Shown here: piece by piece, positions 26,851 through 36,430 of the stretch
How positions within the stretch are numbered: the stretch's first letter is position 1
Layout of the letters: every line of letters begins with the position of its first letter
DNA from: Tanypteryx hageni
Lineage: Eukaryota; Arthropoda; Insecta; Odonata; Petaluridae
Direction: 5' to 3'
Length of the DNA: 64,000 nt
Assembly (NCBI GenBank): GCA_028673005.1
Contig: CM054113.1
Coordinates: forward strand, 41,730,117 to 41,794,116
Translations under genes and position numbers: made by a program
Notes under the pieces: generated by a model
What the model saw: only the letters and a program-made list of their open reading frames with translations
Told to the model about the DNA's origin: nothing
Databases searched by the model: none

Positions 26851-27133
26851 ACACTGATTTACTTTGATATATTAATAATATTTTTATTGTGAAAATCGCT
26901 TTGATCCTATACTTTATAATATGAGAAAAATACCATAAAACCAAAGTTCGATTCACAGTTTATATTTTACTCCGTATCGTATGCAACCCGGATAACACGA
27001 TTTGTTAACTGCACTAACACACGACTGAATAAATAGAGGCAATGATACGGCTGATTATGAATGAGCACATGATAACCTAATAGCTAACCAAGATCATTCA
27101 CGTAGACCACAATCGTTCTTTTTAAAGGTCAAC

Positions 27134-27275
27134 AATTGGTGAATTGCCATTGAGGACAGCCGCTTTTTAGATGAAATGCCTATCTGTTTCATTCAATCGC
27201 TTTATGGCTTCAGCAGTTACCTTGATCAACCATCGGGTTCGACCCATCAGGTGACCTCGATTATTCATTTTCGAA
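27134..27275. repeat. Diverged dispersed repeat, copy 2
   Basis: Direct-orientation partner of the copy at 26,731-26,850, about 400 bp away. On the minus strand this copy is open for 67 codons (27,370-27,167). It ends in a basic, charged stretch with a GRTRWLIKV...EAIKRLN pattern, which distantly recalls the C-terminal wording of some retroelement endonuclease domains. The resemblance is too weak to name a product. Confidence 0.45.
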
Positions 27276-27900
27276 TTTACGTAGCGTAATAAATGGCACC
27301 GATTCACAAAGACACAGGGACAAAATACCGTTCCATTAAAATAGCGGAGCAAACCGGCAAACGAATTCAAGTTCAGGTCACAAAGTGAAATGCTTCGCTC
27401 CGAGCGAAAACGCGTTTATCGTTTCACAAACCAATAAGTACTGACAAGCGTAAGAGAAAACACGCATTTCAAAAGCCAAACAGAAAGGGAGAAATAAAAA
27501 ACACGACCTTTTGGGAGAACGTTTGCCAATTCCAATATCGTTAAGAGTGTCTCGCGATGCATCCATTCACGAAATGCACGCGCCAAAACGTACATATAAG
27601 CTAGGATCACTCGCCTGAATTACGAGGGCGGAGAAAATTGAATTTTATTTTCAAAGCATACTGCGAACGTGATCGAAAATAATTAGAAAGAAAAGTTCCT
27701 TTCGTGAGAGAGGAAAAATCGAAAAACGACACACTAACGGAGCCAGAGACCGTCCAAGTACGTGAAATTGATACTCTGGGTCGTCCCCCCTCCCATTTCG
27801 CTCATCCCCCAGTACGCAGAAGAGAAAAAAATAAGTCCTGCCCTTTTGAACAAACTAATTGCAGAGAAGAGGCCTACTTCCAGCCGCAGCAGCATCTCTG
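27276..27900. other. No gene seen
   Basis: Mixed composition with more CpG than the AT-rich flanks. Short ORFs on both strands lack recognisable features. It lies upstream of the candidate promoter at 28.0 kb and could hold regulatory sequence, but none can be named. Confidence 0.4.
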
Positions 27901-27915
27901 AAAAGAGAACGACGC

Positions 27916-28066
27916 TGATTGGTCGACGGTCTCTCTAACGTGGGCGGGAAGATCCGGCGGTGAGTTGGTTAGGCACGCGCTAGGGGAATGGGGCTGCTGC
28001 CTCCGCTAATGGCAGTTGTGTGTTCAGTCGCAGCTATAAAAGCCGGAACACCCGTCCCACTCAACA
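27916..28066 (+). promoter_or_regulatory. Candidate TATA-type core promoter
   Basis: An ATTGG (reverse CCAAT box) lies at 27,918-27,922 and a GC-box-like TGGGCGGGAA at 27,941-27,950. TATAAAAG is at 28,035-28,042, and a TCA Inr-like triplet at 28,061-28,063 puts the likely start 28 bases after the first T of the TATA box. This is the usual metazoan spacing. The local DNA is GC-richer than the surrounding kilobases. The downstream leader has no ATG and ends in a good 5' splice site, which supports a real promoter. The gene it would serve lies outside the visible coding sequence. Confidence 0.45.
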
Positions 28067-28168
28067 CCTCAAACATTTTCCCCTCCCTCCGCCCCTCTCC
28101 ACCATCCCCCCTTCCATCTCTCTCTCCCCCACTCCACGAAACCCTTCCTTTTGCAAACACACTTGGCA
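28063..28168 (+). other. Candidate non-coding first exon ending at GTAAGT
   Basis: About 106 bases from the predicted start to CA|GTAAGT, with the GT at 28,169-28,170. The segment contains no ATG and is very C/T-rich, as many 5' untranslated leaders are. The intron would begin just before the G-run minisatellite. No downstream exon can be assigned. Confidence 0.35.
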
Positions 28169-28270
28169 GTAAGTTCTCATCCTACGCGGCTCTTTCGCTA
28201 ACATTTCCATTATTAGGAACACCGTGAAACGAACGACGACCCGGACTAGCGAGCCCATATTGGTTACCTA

Positions 28271-28433
28271 GGGGGGGAGGATGAGGGGGAGGGGGATGAG
28301 GGGGGGGGGGGGGGTGAGGGGGGATGAGGGGGAGGATGATGGGGGAGGATGAGGGGGAGGATGAGGGGGGGAGGATGAGGGGGGAGGATGAGGGGGGAAG
28401 TATGAGGGGGGGAGGATGAGGGGGGAGGAAAAG
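28271..28433 (+). repeat. G-run minisatellite (GGGGGAGGATGA-type)
   Basis: Imperfect repeats of about 10-14 bases built from G4-G7 runs plus AGGATGAG, with a 15-base poly-G at about 28,300-28,314. Many G-runs on one strand, spaced by a few bases, fit the G-quadruplex pattern. Minus-strand ORFs made of Pro/Ser/His/Leu over it are artefacts. It lies about 100 bp inside the intron predicted from the upstream splice site. Confidence 0.9.
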
Positions 28434-29104
28434 AGGCATATAGGAAGGGGATGTGCAGCACGGACCGACGGGGATCATCTGATAAGCCAATATAGTTGTG
28501 GAATGATCGGATGCCGTTTCGCCTCGCCGCGCATTTAACAAATTACGGAATTGGTTCCCGTGAATGTAAATAACGGCGTTTAATCGTCCGTGCGCCGCCG
28601 GGACGAAATTAATTTTGGGGGACCATAGAGATCAACGGATCAAAACCGTTTGTGTTCGTGGGTTTTTCGTAATATTGACGTGCGCGAAACACAACAATGT
28701 TGATTAGATTCCACGCATCAGATCACGCAGAATGCGATAACTGCATAATGTTACTAAGATCAGCTTTATAACTATACCTATAACGTAACGAACTAACAAG
28801 CCTATATATAGATGCTAATGTGATAATTTAATTTCGGATTATATTGTGCGACCACAACTTTTTACTATTAATGTCACGCATCAATTGATTAATTTGTACT
28901 TACAACAACAGCAAAAATAAAAATGTGCGATAAATTAAAACTAAAGGTGCTAATCAAAAATGAAAAAATATTTTATAGCGGGTCTCTAATTTTAACGAGT
29001 CACTGATTGCATAATATCAAGTTTCTCGGTAAATATTTTAAAATATCCTACCATGTCATCCCACAACTTATCAATTTACATGAAATAGATTGATATAATC
29101 ATAC
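28434..29104. other. No gene seen
   Basis: The sequence grades from moderately GC-rich (28,440-28,700) to AT-rich. No ORF, repeat or RNA recognised. Confidence 0.5.
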
Positions 29105-29155
29105 CAGAGGTAGGCACTTGTGACTCCTGAGCCACATACTGCTACCTAAACCACC
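29105..29155 (+). mobile_element. hAT-like transposon terminus, relic
   Basis: The sequence begins CAGAGGTAGGCAC and continues with a CTCCTGAGCCACAT phrase. This matches the general wording of hAT-superfamily ends (CAGRGGTNGGCAA...GCCACATG). hAT elements move by a DDE transposase and make 8 bp target duplications. No opposite end, target duplication or transposase frame could be found nearby, so this is probably a solo or truncated non-autonomous copy. Confidence 0.45.
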
Positions 29156-32100
29156 TTTTTCTATTGGACAAACTAAGTATCAGGAACGGCATCTTTCACT
29201 TGCGAACTAAACCTCGAAAAGTGCGCAATTATCTATAATAACCTATATAAATATATTAAGTGATTTTTTAATAAGTACTATCTTATTCTTCCGTAACGTC
29301 GCTCTTCATATGTTGCTTTTCAATCCTAATTTGATAAAAATGGCTCTTCCTGTTAATTTGGTTGTCGAAACCTAAGTAAAACAGTGTTTTCAGGTTTTTT
29401 AGGGAGTTAGAGGTGGTGACCGTCGTAATAAGACCTTCGGAGGTTTAATGGAGGAAACGGTTCATTTATTACATAAAAAATACATATTATATTTTTAAAT
29501 TTTCAATCAATTATGATTTTTACAAGTAAAAATACAAAAACTAACACCGACACCAATCTATCGTGAGAACAATAGAATATTTTCAAACTTACTAATGAAT
29601 TTAGGGTGAGAAACAAATACCCACAGCATAAGCGATCTGAAAATACCACATATGAGTGCAATTTCGTGCCGAAGAATTTGAGAGCATCGATGAAAGCGTG
29701 CAAACAAAATGGAAATGAATCGAACGAAACTTAATAATAAAAGATGAAAGCGACAGGAATCCTTTAATTTACTGATTTCCTAGTATTTCTAACTATAACA
29801 AAATAACTAAAAAATTAGTCTCCATGCATTCATGTATGTTTTCTCCTCCTCCGCCAAAAATACTACCACTTTATAACCTTATATATTTCTACCCTCTCCA
29901 GAGAAAAACTTTTCTTGTAAACTGCCTTTATGGCTCCACAGTACGGTTTACTATCGCAGCCGCAATTTATGAACCTACTTTCGTGAGAAGCGAAGGCCGT
30001 AATAAAAAAGAATGATTCCGGGAAAGAAGAGAAAACATCGCTGCTTTGGAAAAAGAGGACGCATGAATGAAAGCATCCATTCATTCCGGACAATCACCTT
30101 TTCCCCCTACCTCCTCTCCTTTCACACAGATACTGGAGATACGGGTGCCGCAAAGGTAATAACGCATTCAAAGTCGAGATTTTTTTATTATTTTGAGTTA
30201 GACGCGCAAAAGCGTAATGCTTAGAACCGTCTGATTTCCTTTTTCCCTCAGTCCAAATCTACCTTTTACTTTCGTATTTTTTCCCCAGAGTGGAGACGCT
30301 TCGTTTCAAAAACGAAAATATTTAAATCGGCGAAGATGAAAAAATCAAAGGGTAATTTGCTTCGGAGCAGTACAAAGGATGGGAATCACGTCCTAGCTCG
30401 AGGCGCAGAGGGTGTATAATAATGCCTCCAAACAATGAGATCGTAGTTTTCGGCGCACGAATATCCAGAGGGACGTAGTTTTTTTATTTATGTTTCTTTT
30501 TTTAGATTTGAGCAACTTGGAGCAATCAAAGAAAAATAGAAATATCCCGCGATGAGCAAATGAACTCGGGTATTTCACGTAAAAAGAGCCTCTTCTGTGA
30601 ACGTTTTTCACTGGATGTGGAATATGCAGACAACGTAAATCGTCACAATCACCTCTTTTGGAACTTTACATAGATATTAGAGCTCGAAAACGTTTAGAAA
30701 CATAAAAAAGTTTTAAGTAGACAAACAGTAAAAATACTTAGATGAAAAAATTCAAATAACTTCAATGGAAATGTTTAATTTCAAAACCCGTAACCGCCAA
30801 GTAAAGTATTTTCTATACAAGTAATGGAGGATGACATGGCATATTTTCCTTGATACTTTTTTTTTAACCATTCCTATCACTACGCTCTCGAGAGGACATT
30901 TTCAGAGAAGAAAATAAGCCCGAATTTATGATTCAGAGAGAGAAGAGTAAAAATGGCGTGCTTCCGTCATTCTCCTCACATGTAATCACCGGATCGTCCA
31001 CATAAAATAGTACACTCGGCCCCGTTAAATTTCTCGATAGATTAAAGTTTTACGATGGGAGTCATTAAGAATAATAGCCGGAAACCCTTCACCCTCCCGG
31101 ATCCTCGTATTTCTTTACACACGCGGAATCGCCGTCATTTCTTCACCCCCGAGGACCCAAAGCAATCAAATCCAGCCACTTATGAGACAGTCACTAATGT
31201 ACCCCTTAAGGACCTTTTCTCTCTCACTCTATCTATCTCTCCCACTATATCTTACCCGACCTTATAAAGTAGAATTCCTTTCCCTCTCTCTGTCTCTCTA
31301 TGGTTCCCTTAAGAACTTCACCAATGGAGATTAAAGTTGAGATTAAAAAACTGTAGGTTTGCAACAATGGAGAGAGGAGAGGATTTAAAAAAACGAAAGG
31401 AAAACATGGGGAAGAACGATTTCTTGTGACATAGTAATTTGTCTGTCTTGTCTTTTTCGGTGACCGTGGAGATAGAAAAGGGAGGAGTGATGATGAAAGA
31501 GAAATAGCATATAGAAGAATGCTATGGAGGGTGAGACAAAATAAATAGTAGAAATTAAGAGAAAGAGGTTGTGTGACTTGAGTGACGATAAAATAGCCTC
31601 TTTAAAATGGATAGATCAAAATTTTCTTCATATTTATATTAATTAACGCATCAGAAATAAAATTAATTTTCCTCTTACGGAGATTGGACCTCCTAACATT
31701 ATATATATATATCAAAATCAGTTTTCATCTTAAAAGAAAAATGTGAACGATAAGAGCAGTGCAGAATTTCTCTTAACTTAGTTATCGCTCTTACAGTCTA
31801 TGTAGAAAATGTGGCTGAAAATAGCATCCGAGTATGAATTTGACGGCATTTTTCGTCTCTATAATAAAAGACCTTGCGTCCTTTTTGTCAGATTGTGTTT
31901 GTTCGAGTAAGTCCACCCCGGTGTACATTGTTGGTGGAATCGCAGAGTGGTTCTATAGCAACCTAATAGGCAAAAAAACAAATAACAGGATCATTGAAAG
32001 ATGCATCACATACCAGGGTGAGTTCATCACTTACCAGCGATTGATTACATTTTAATCATATTTTGGCGTAGTAACTACATATATTAAATACACCCCACGC

Positions 32101-32326
32101 ATAACAACTGAAGACTAGGAATGTTACCACTTGAAAAACTATATCAAAGACGAAGCATGAGTCATATAGCATAAATCCATCCGATGGCTGTATACAAAAA
32201 AATGCACGCACCGCAAGCGACTGTTGGTACCAATCCATTTGAAAATAACTAAAGATTAGGTGCTATACATATAACAGTGATATATACGATTAATTCACAT
32301 TTCTGATATGTTATAATTCGTCTGTT

Positions 32327-32327
<1 letters not shown>
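29156..32327. other. AT-rich stretch, no gene seen
   Basis: About 3.2 kb with no recognisable gene. Small features are C/T-rich patches at 30,100-30,120 and 31,215-31,300 and a short (AT)n at about 31,700-31,713. The 60-80 codon ORFs show no domain, signal peptide or codon pattern that stands out. Confidence 0.5.

Positions 32328-32414
<87 letters not shown>
32328..32414. repeat. Compound (AC)n-(AT)n microsatellite
   Basis: A pure (AC)n run from about 32,328 to 32,363 passes into a pure (AT)n run to about 32,414. It abuts the 13 bp terminal repeat of the element at 32,409-32,599. Confidence 0.97.
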
Positions 32415-32416
<2 letters not shown>

Positions 32417-32599
32417 ATGTCTCTCTGTAGCTGAAGAAGGAGTAGTTCCGAAAGCTTTACGTTTGTGATGTTTCTGTGTTTTTGTGTTATTTTACGTGTG
32501 TCGCTTCGACATCCCCGGAGCCTCGCCAACCTGAAGTCGTCTGATTGGTGAGTGCTCACTGGGTTTCCTCATCCCAACACCTTGTTGACATCCATATAT
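32409..32599 (+). mobile_element. 191 bp element with 13 bp terminal inverted repeats
   Basis: ATATATGGATGTC (32,409-32,421) is the exact reverse complement of GACATCCATATAT (32,587-32,599). A second GACATCC lies inside at 32,508-32,514, next to a GTCG-CTT-CGAC hairpin (32,500-32,510). Near the left end is a hammerhead-like core. The element is bounded by (AC)n(AT)n on the left and by a (TA)n run (about 32,627-32,654) on the right, and its right half recurs at 441-489. It encodes no protein. It could be a small non-autonomous retroelement end (Penelope-like terminal repeat) or a TIR element; the sequence does not decide. Confidence 0.5.
32431..32453 (+). ncRNA. Hammerhead-ribozyme-like core motif
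   Basis: CTGAAGA (32,431-32,437) matches the invariant CUGANGA box. One extra A follows, then a short GGA/TCC stem with loop GTAGT, then GAAA (32,450-32,453), the second conserved box. The extra base and the 3 bp stem depart from the canonical hammerhead, and the cleavage triplet and stem III are not clear. Minimal hammerheads of this kind are known from Penelope-like element terminal repeats. The same layout, including the extra base, occurs at 44,167-44,192 on the other strand. Confidence 0.3.
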
Positions 32600-32626
32600 T
32601 CATTTTACCTTTCCTTTTCCGTAAGT

Positions 32627-32654
32627 TGTTATATATATATATATATATATATAT
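32627..32654. repeat. (TA)n microsatellite
   Basis: A pure alternating TA run that forms the right flank of the short TIR element. Confidence 0.95.
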
Positions 32655-32785
32655 GCACAGTCATTCGTTCCCCATATGTAATTCCACTGAGATTAAAAAA
32701 GAAACAAAGGTGTTGAGAAGACTTTTTATGCATGCGGGCATAAATCTGAAATTGAAAAATGAACTTTGAGAAGGAGAAAAAATTC

Positions 32786-32860
32786 TGTACTTGACCGGGA
32801 ATCGAACCCGGGTCTTCCCATTTGCCAGATAGGTGCTTTAACCAACTAATCTAACAAGCC
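32786..32860 (-). pseudogene. tRNA-Ala(GGC)-like sequence, left arm
   Basis: On the minus strand the body begins GGCTTGTTAG and ends CAAGTACA. Its B box GGTTCGATTCC is perfect and the A box region reads TAGATTAGTTGG. The T stem CCGGG/CCCGG and the anticodon stem CCTAT/ATGGG with loop CTGGCAA are intact, placing GGC at 32,824-32,826. The D stem has a mismatch, and the acceptor stem pairs at only about five positions. A functional tRNA would pair seven, so I call it tRNA-derived. A TTTTTT terminator follows at 32,782-32,777. Confidence 0.6.
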
Positions 32861-32942
32861 ATTATGATTACCCATTCTCTACATACTACTCTGTTAGCCC
32901 TTCTTCACCGTATACCCCAATTCGAGAATGGAGAATCATGCT

Positions 32943-33017
32943 GGCTTGTTAGCTTAGTTGGTTAAAGCACCTATCCGGCAAATGGGGAGACCCGGGTTCA
33001 ATTCCCGGTCAAGTACA
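32943..33017 (+). pseudogene. tRNA-Ala(GGC)-like sequence, right arm
   Basis: Inverted partner of the left copy. The A box TAGCTTAGTTGG and D stem GCTT/AAGC are intact, and the B box is GGTTCAATTCC. The anticodon loop CCGGCAA has lost the universal U33, and the acceptor stem is again incomplete. TTTTT follows at 33,021-33,025 and would end Pol III transcription. GGC is not the usual eukaryotic Ala anticodon (AGC with wobble is), another sign that this is a repeat and not a working tRNA gene. Confidence 0.6.
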
Positions 33018-33050
33018 GGATTTTTCTCCTTCTCAAAGTCCACTGAGATT

Positions 33051-34560
33051 GTTTTCTTATTTTCTAAATAAATTATTATGTTCTTTATTCTAGAAGATTA
33101 AGCCCCCTTTGCTAGTAGTTAATTTTTTTTCTATTCAACAAGTCATTTCAGTGCACAAATGATTTTAATTAGGAATAAAGAGCATCAATTGATTTTTTTT
33201 TTTCAAAAAAATGGAAAGGAAATAAATTCTTCTTTACGTTGTCTGCGCTATATCTTCTGTCCCTGCCCCACTTTTTATGCAAAAAGTGACAAGCCTGTCG
33301 ACTAATAAACATTAAGAGCAATTCATCTAATTAAAATTAATATTTTGATATTTACAATTTATAAAAAATCGTCCAGTACTGACAATGTTGTATTACGATC
33401 AGTTCAGTCAACCAAACAAACTAAAAAATCGAAATTAAACCTTAAATTACTGTCTGTATAGAATAAGTGTTCATTAAAAAAAGAACTCCAACCACTTCAT
33501 GGATATACAAATCAAATCACGTATTAACTCGCATAAAAATTTAGACGACAAATGAATTCAGAGGGATCCAAAGTATGAAAAAAACAATTTTTCAACCATT
33601 ATTCAAAGATAAAAACCAAAAATGACAATCCACTGAATTTTTCTGGGAAGAAACACGACTTTCCTACGGAATTCAAAAGCAATTGTTGAATTCTAAATAA
33701 ACTTCATATTTTCAATTAATGTTCATATGACGCTATCAAACGTGGTCATTTCATAAAATATTCGATTCACTGCTAATAAGTATATGAAATATTTAACCAT
33801 GGCGAGAAAAACAGAGACTTTTGGAAAGTGAAAATAAAAAACAGATTAAGAGCTTATAAAATACAATACCTAAAAAATACACCTATAAACATAAGCGGAG
33901 TCGACGCCTTTCACATTGCAATTTCATTTACCCAATACCAACTTGGTGAGCCATAAAATTTCTTTTAATTTTAGTGCCTGCATTGGAGTAAATAATCCGT
34001 TAAAAAATACAAAGGAAACTAAAGAAAATATCCTTTAACTTCTTCCCGAAAGTAGAGAGCGCTTAATAACTTAAAGCAGATGGGCCGGTATTTTAATAAC
34101 CCTAGAGATAACTGTGCCCAATACATAAAACAAAGTCGGAAGAAACTGCATAAAAAGCATGTTTCTCATATTGCTAATAACAAATAAAAAAACTGGTTGT
34201 GCCGACAAGGCTTAACAACGTTTACCCGCCGTTCTTGGAGATTCCAAGTAATTCACGAGAAGAAGATCCCTCCTTTTTCATTTTCCTTCCTTTATATCCG
34301 AGAAAAATATTTTTTTAAACACACACGACATACGAAAACATATGTTTCCCGATATTTTTTTCCTCCTTACCACTCGTTTCTTCTCCCATCATCGCTTCTG
34401 ACGCATTCTTAAAAAAAAACCCATACTTTTCCCCGACGAATAACGAAACAATATCGATCTCATGGACTACTTATTTTTCCGAGGAGAGAAAAAATACGCG
34501 GGATGATAAAAAAAACGATTTTCTTTTATTCCGAAAAAACCAACCCTCCGGGCAGCGAGT
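33051..34560. other. AT-rich stretch, no gene seen
   Basis: Nothing recognised apart from short A or T runs. The 71-codon ORF at 34,197-34,412 is Phe/Ser/Tyr-rich without a motif. Confidence 0.5.
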
Positions 34561-35330
34561 TTTTTCTTCTCCCTAGCTCCGATTCTCCTACTTCCCCATT
34601 GGTCCTGAGGAGTCCTCGCCTCTCTTTATGACGACGGTAGTGCCATCTCCCGGCGGGCTTTCCACCAACAGATGAGGCCACGTGCACAAGGAGGTGGGTT
34701 GGGAGAGTCTAAAGAGCGACGGGTAAAGAGGAGGGAGGAGAAGACGGGGGAGATATTTTTGAGGGGAAGTGGGCGGGATTGGAGACGAGATGAAGGCAAG
34801 AAGGGAAAGATGTTTGAAAAGGGGAGCATCGGTTTGGAAGTTTTAAGAGTGTAAGAAAAAGAATTTTTTTTCAAGGAAGCGAGGAGGAGGGAAGATGGAG
34901 GTGGGGGAAAGAACAGGAACCAACTACGTAGAAAAACGGAATCGTCAGGAGAAGGGAAGAATGGCAGAAACGCGAATCTACTGACTAAAAGAATTTCAGA
35001 TTCACGCTTTTCTTGGTGCTTAGGGAAATCGCTGCCTCGGCTAGCGGGCTGGGAGAAAAAAGGAGAGGACAAGGAAGAGAGGAAGACGAAGGGAAAGAGC
35101 GAGATAGGGAGGGAAAGAGAGAAAGGGAGGGAGAGGAAATGAAGGACGGGGAAGGATAGCAAGGAAGGGAGAAGGAATGGGGGAGGGAGGGAAAAGGTGG
35201 GAGGAAGGGGAATGGAGAGAGGGAGGTAGGGAGGAGAGAGGGAGGTAGGTAAGAGAGAGGGAGAGGCAAGGAGGGAGAAAGAGAGAGACGAGGTTCATGG
35301 AAAAGAGAACAGAGAATCTCAGGATTAACG
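34561..35330 (+). repeat. Long purine tract with GGGAGG-type words
   Basis: The plus strand is purine-rich from about 34,690 to 34,920 and strongly so at 35,040-35,290, with loosely repeated GAGGGAGGTAGG and GAGAGAGG words. Overlapping minus-strand ORFs of 94-178 codons are Ser/Leu/Pro/Phe-rich and are best explained by the skew. Confidence 0.85.
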
Positions 35331-36430
35331 CCATCCTCGAGGTGATTTGAGAGCCTTAGTAACAGAAAACGTAATAATATGCTACTAAAACTGATGGAAA
35401 ACAGAAAGGGAAGCGAAAGGGGAGAGCGGGCTTACAACATTTTGGGAACATCCTTCAAAATAATATGTGGTTAATGATTAAGTTTTCAAATACACGCTTC
35501 ATTGCATGAATCTTATCGCTATATCCTTGAAATTGCAAATCGAATGAACCATGTAAAAAATATCGACCTTCCAGAAAATATTGAAATAGGAATATAACAA
35601 GACCAAAGTTTTGCGGACTGCTTGTTAGCCGGCAGTTGCTTCCTAGCCATGAAAACTCGTAAGGGAACTTGACCTATGCAAATGCGCATTAAATACGCGC
35701 GAATTCAATAATAAATAATTGAAGAAAAGGTAAGTTAGGGCTAAGTTCCGTCGATTTTTCATTTCGACGAACGCCAAAGAATATTCCAGAATTTTTAATC
35801 AAACAGGGAAGGCAAGACAATAAAATGTAAATTATTTCGAGAGTAAAACGAAACGAATTTCTCGTATTTGCATTTTAGTCTGGACAGAAAATATTCCATT
35901 TCGATGAAATATCGCCAACGAAACGAGTTATAGAATCTTAAAAATTCAAAATAAAATTCTCTACTCATGATTTATCTTGTTTTGAATACATATATCCAAT
36001 AGGTATCTAACAGGATACATAACTACGAATTAAAAATAACCATCTTTACAGTTTCCTAAGGCAGTAAAATTAATTTATCGAGCAAAATCTTGAAGAATAA
36101 AACTCGCTAGACCTGATAACTTTTGTTGAAATAAAAAAAAATAGCAAGAACGAAGAAACAAAAATCCTGCCATTTAAAGACACCTGACTACCGCTAAATG
36201 GAGGAAGAAAATTGAAAACATAAAAGAAAGCCCTAAAAAGCCCAGCGACTCAACATATTAGTGATCAAACATTCCAAATATCCAGAAGTTCACCGCTTCT
36301 CCGATAGAGACAAAACCAATAACGAGCGATTACGATTGAAAAACGCCCCACTATCCCATTTCCGCGCGGCGAAAACACAAAAATAAACCACGTAAACAAA
36401 AAACGCACGACAAAAGTTACTCCATCGAGA
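35331..36430. other. AT-rich stretch, no gene seen
   Basis: No recognised gene, RNA or repeat. Confidence 0.5.

Larger units (their letters stand above)
32763..33039. mobile_element. Foldback of two opposed tRNA-derived repeats
   Basis: Arms at 32,763-32,879 and 32,924-33,039 are near-identical inverted copies of about 117 bp around a 44 bp spacer. Each arm runs outward from a GAGAATGG...ATCAT leader, through a 75-base tRNA-like body and a T-run, to CTCCTTCTCAAAGT. Each tRNA-like body carries Pol III A and B boxes, so the two halves would be transcribed away from each other. The structure could be two head-to-head insertions of one SINE, or one inverted-duplicate element. The single 12 bp direct repeat flanking the whole block favours one insertion event. 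Confidence 0.75.
32683..33050. repeat. 12 bp direct repeats flanking the tRNA-like foldback
   Basis: TCCACTGAGATT occurs at 32,683-32,694 and again at 33,039-33,050, the second immediately after the right arm of the foldback. If it is a target-site duplication, the insertion is 32,695-33,038 and includes 68 bp of unrelated sequence on the left. A 12 bp duplication would suit retroposition by a LINE better than most cut-and-paste transposons. Confidence 0.5.

Noticed and set aside
27167..27370. C-terminus of a Penelope-like endonuclease
   Set aside because: Only a few residues recall the pattern; no catalytic motif is visible and the sister copy is full of stops. Kept only as a hypothesis.
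32943..33017. Functional tRNA-Ala gene
   Set aside because: Incomplete acceptor stem, loss of U33, unusual GGC anticodon and an inverted duplicate alongside indicate a tRNA-derived repeat.
34626..35162. 178-codon minus-strand ORF with hydrophobic segments
   Set aside because: Apparent membrane segments come from Phe/Leu/Ser codons of a C/T-rich strand. No conserved motif.
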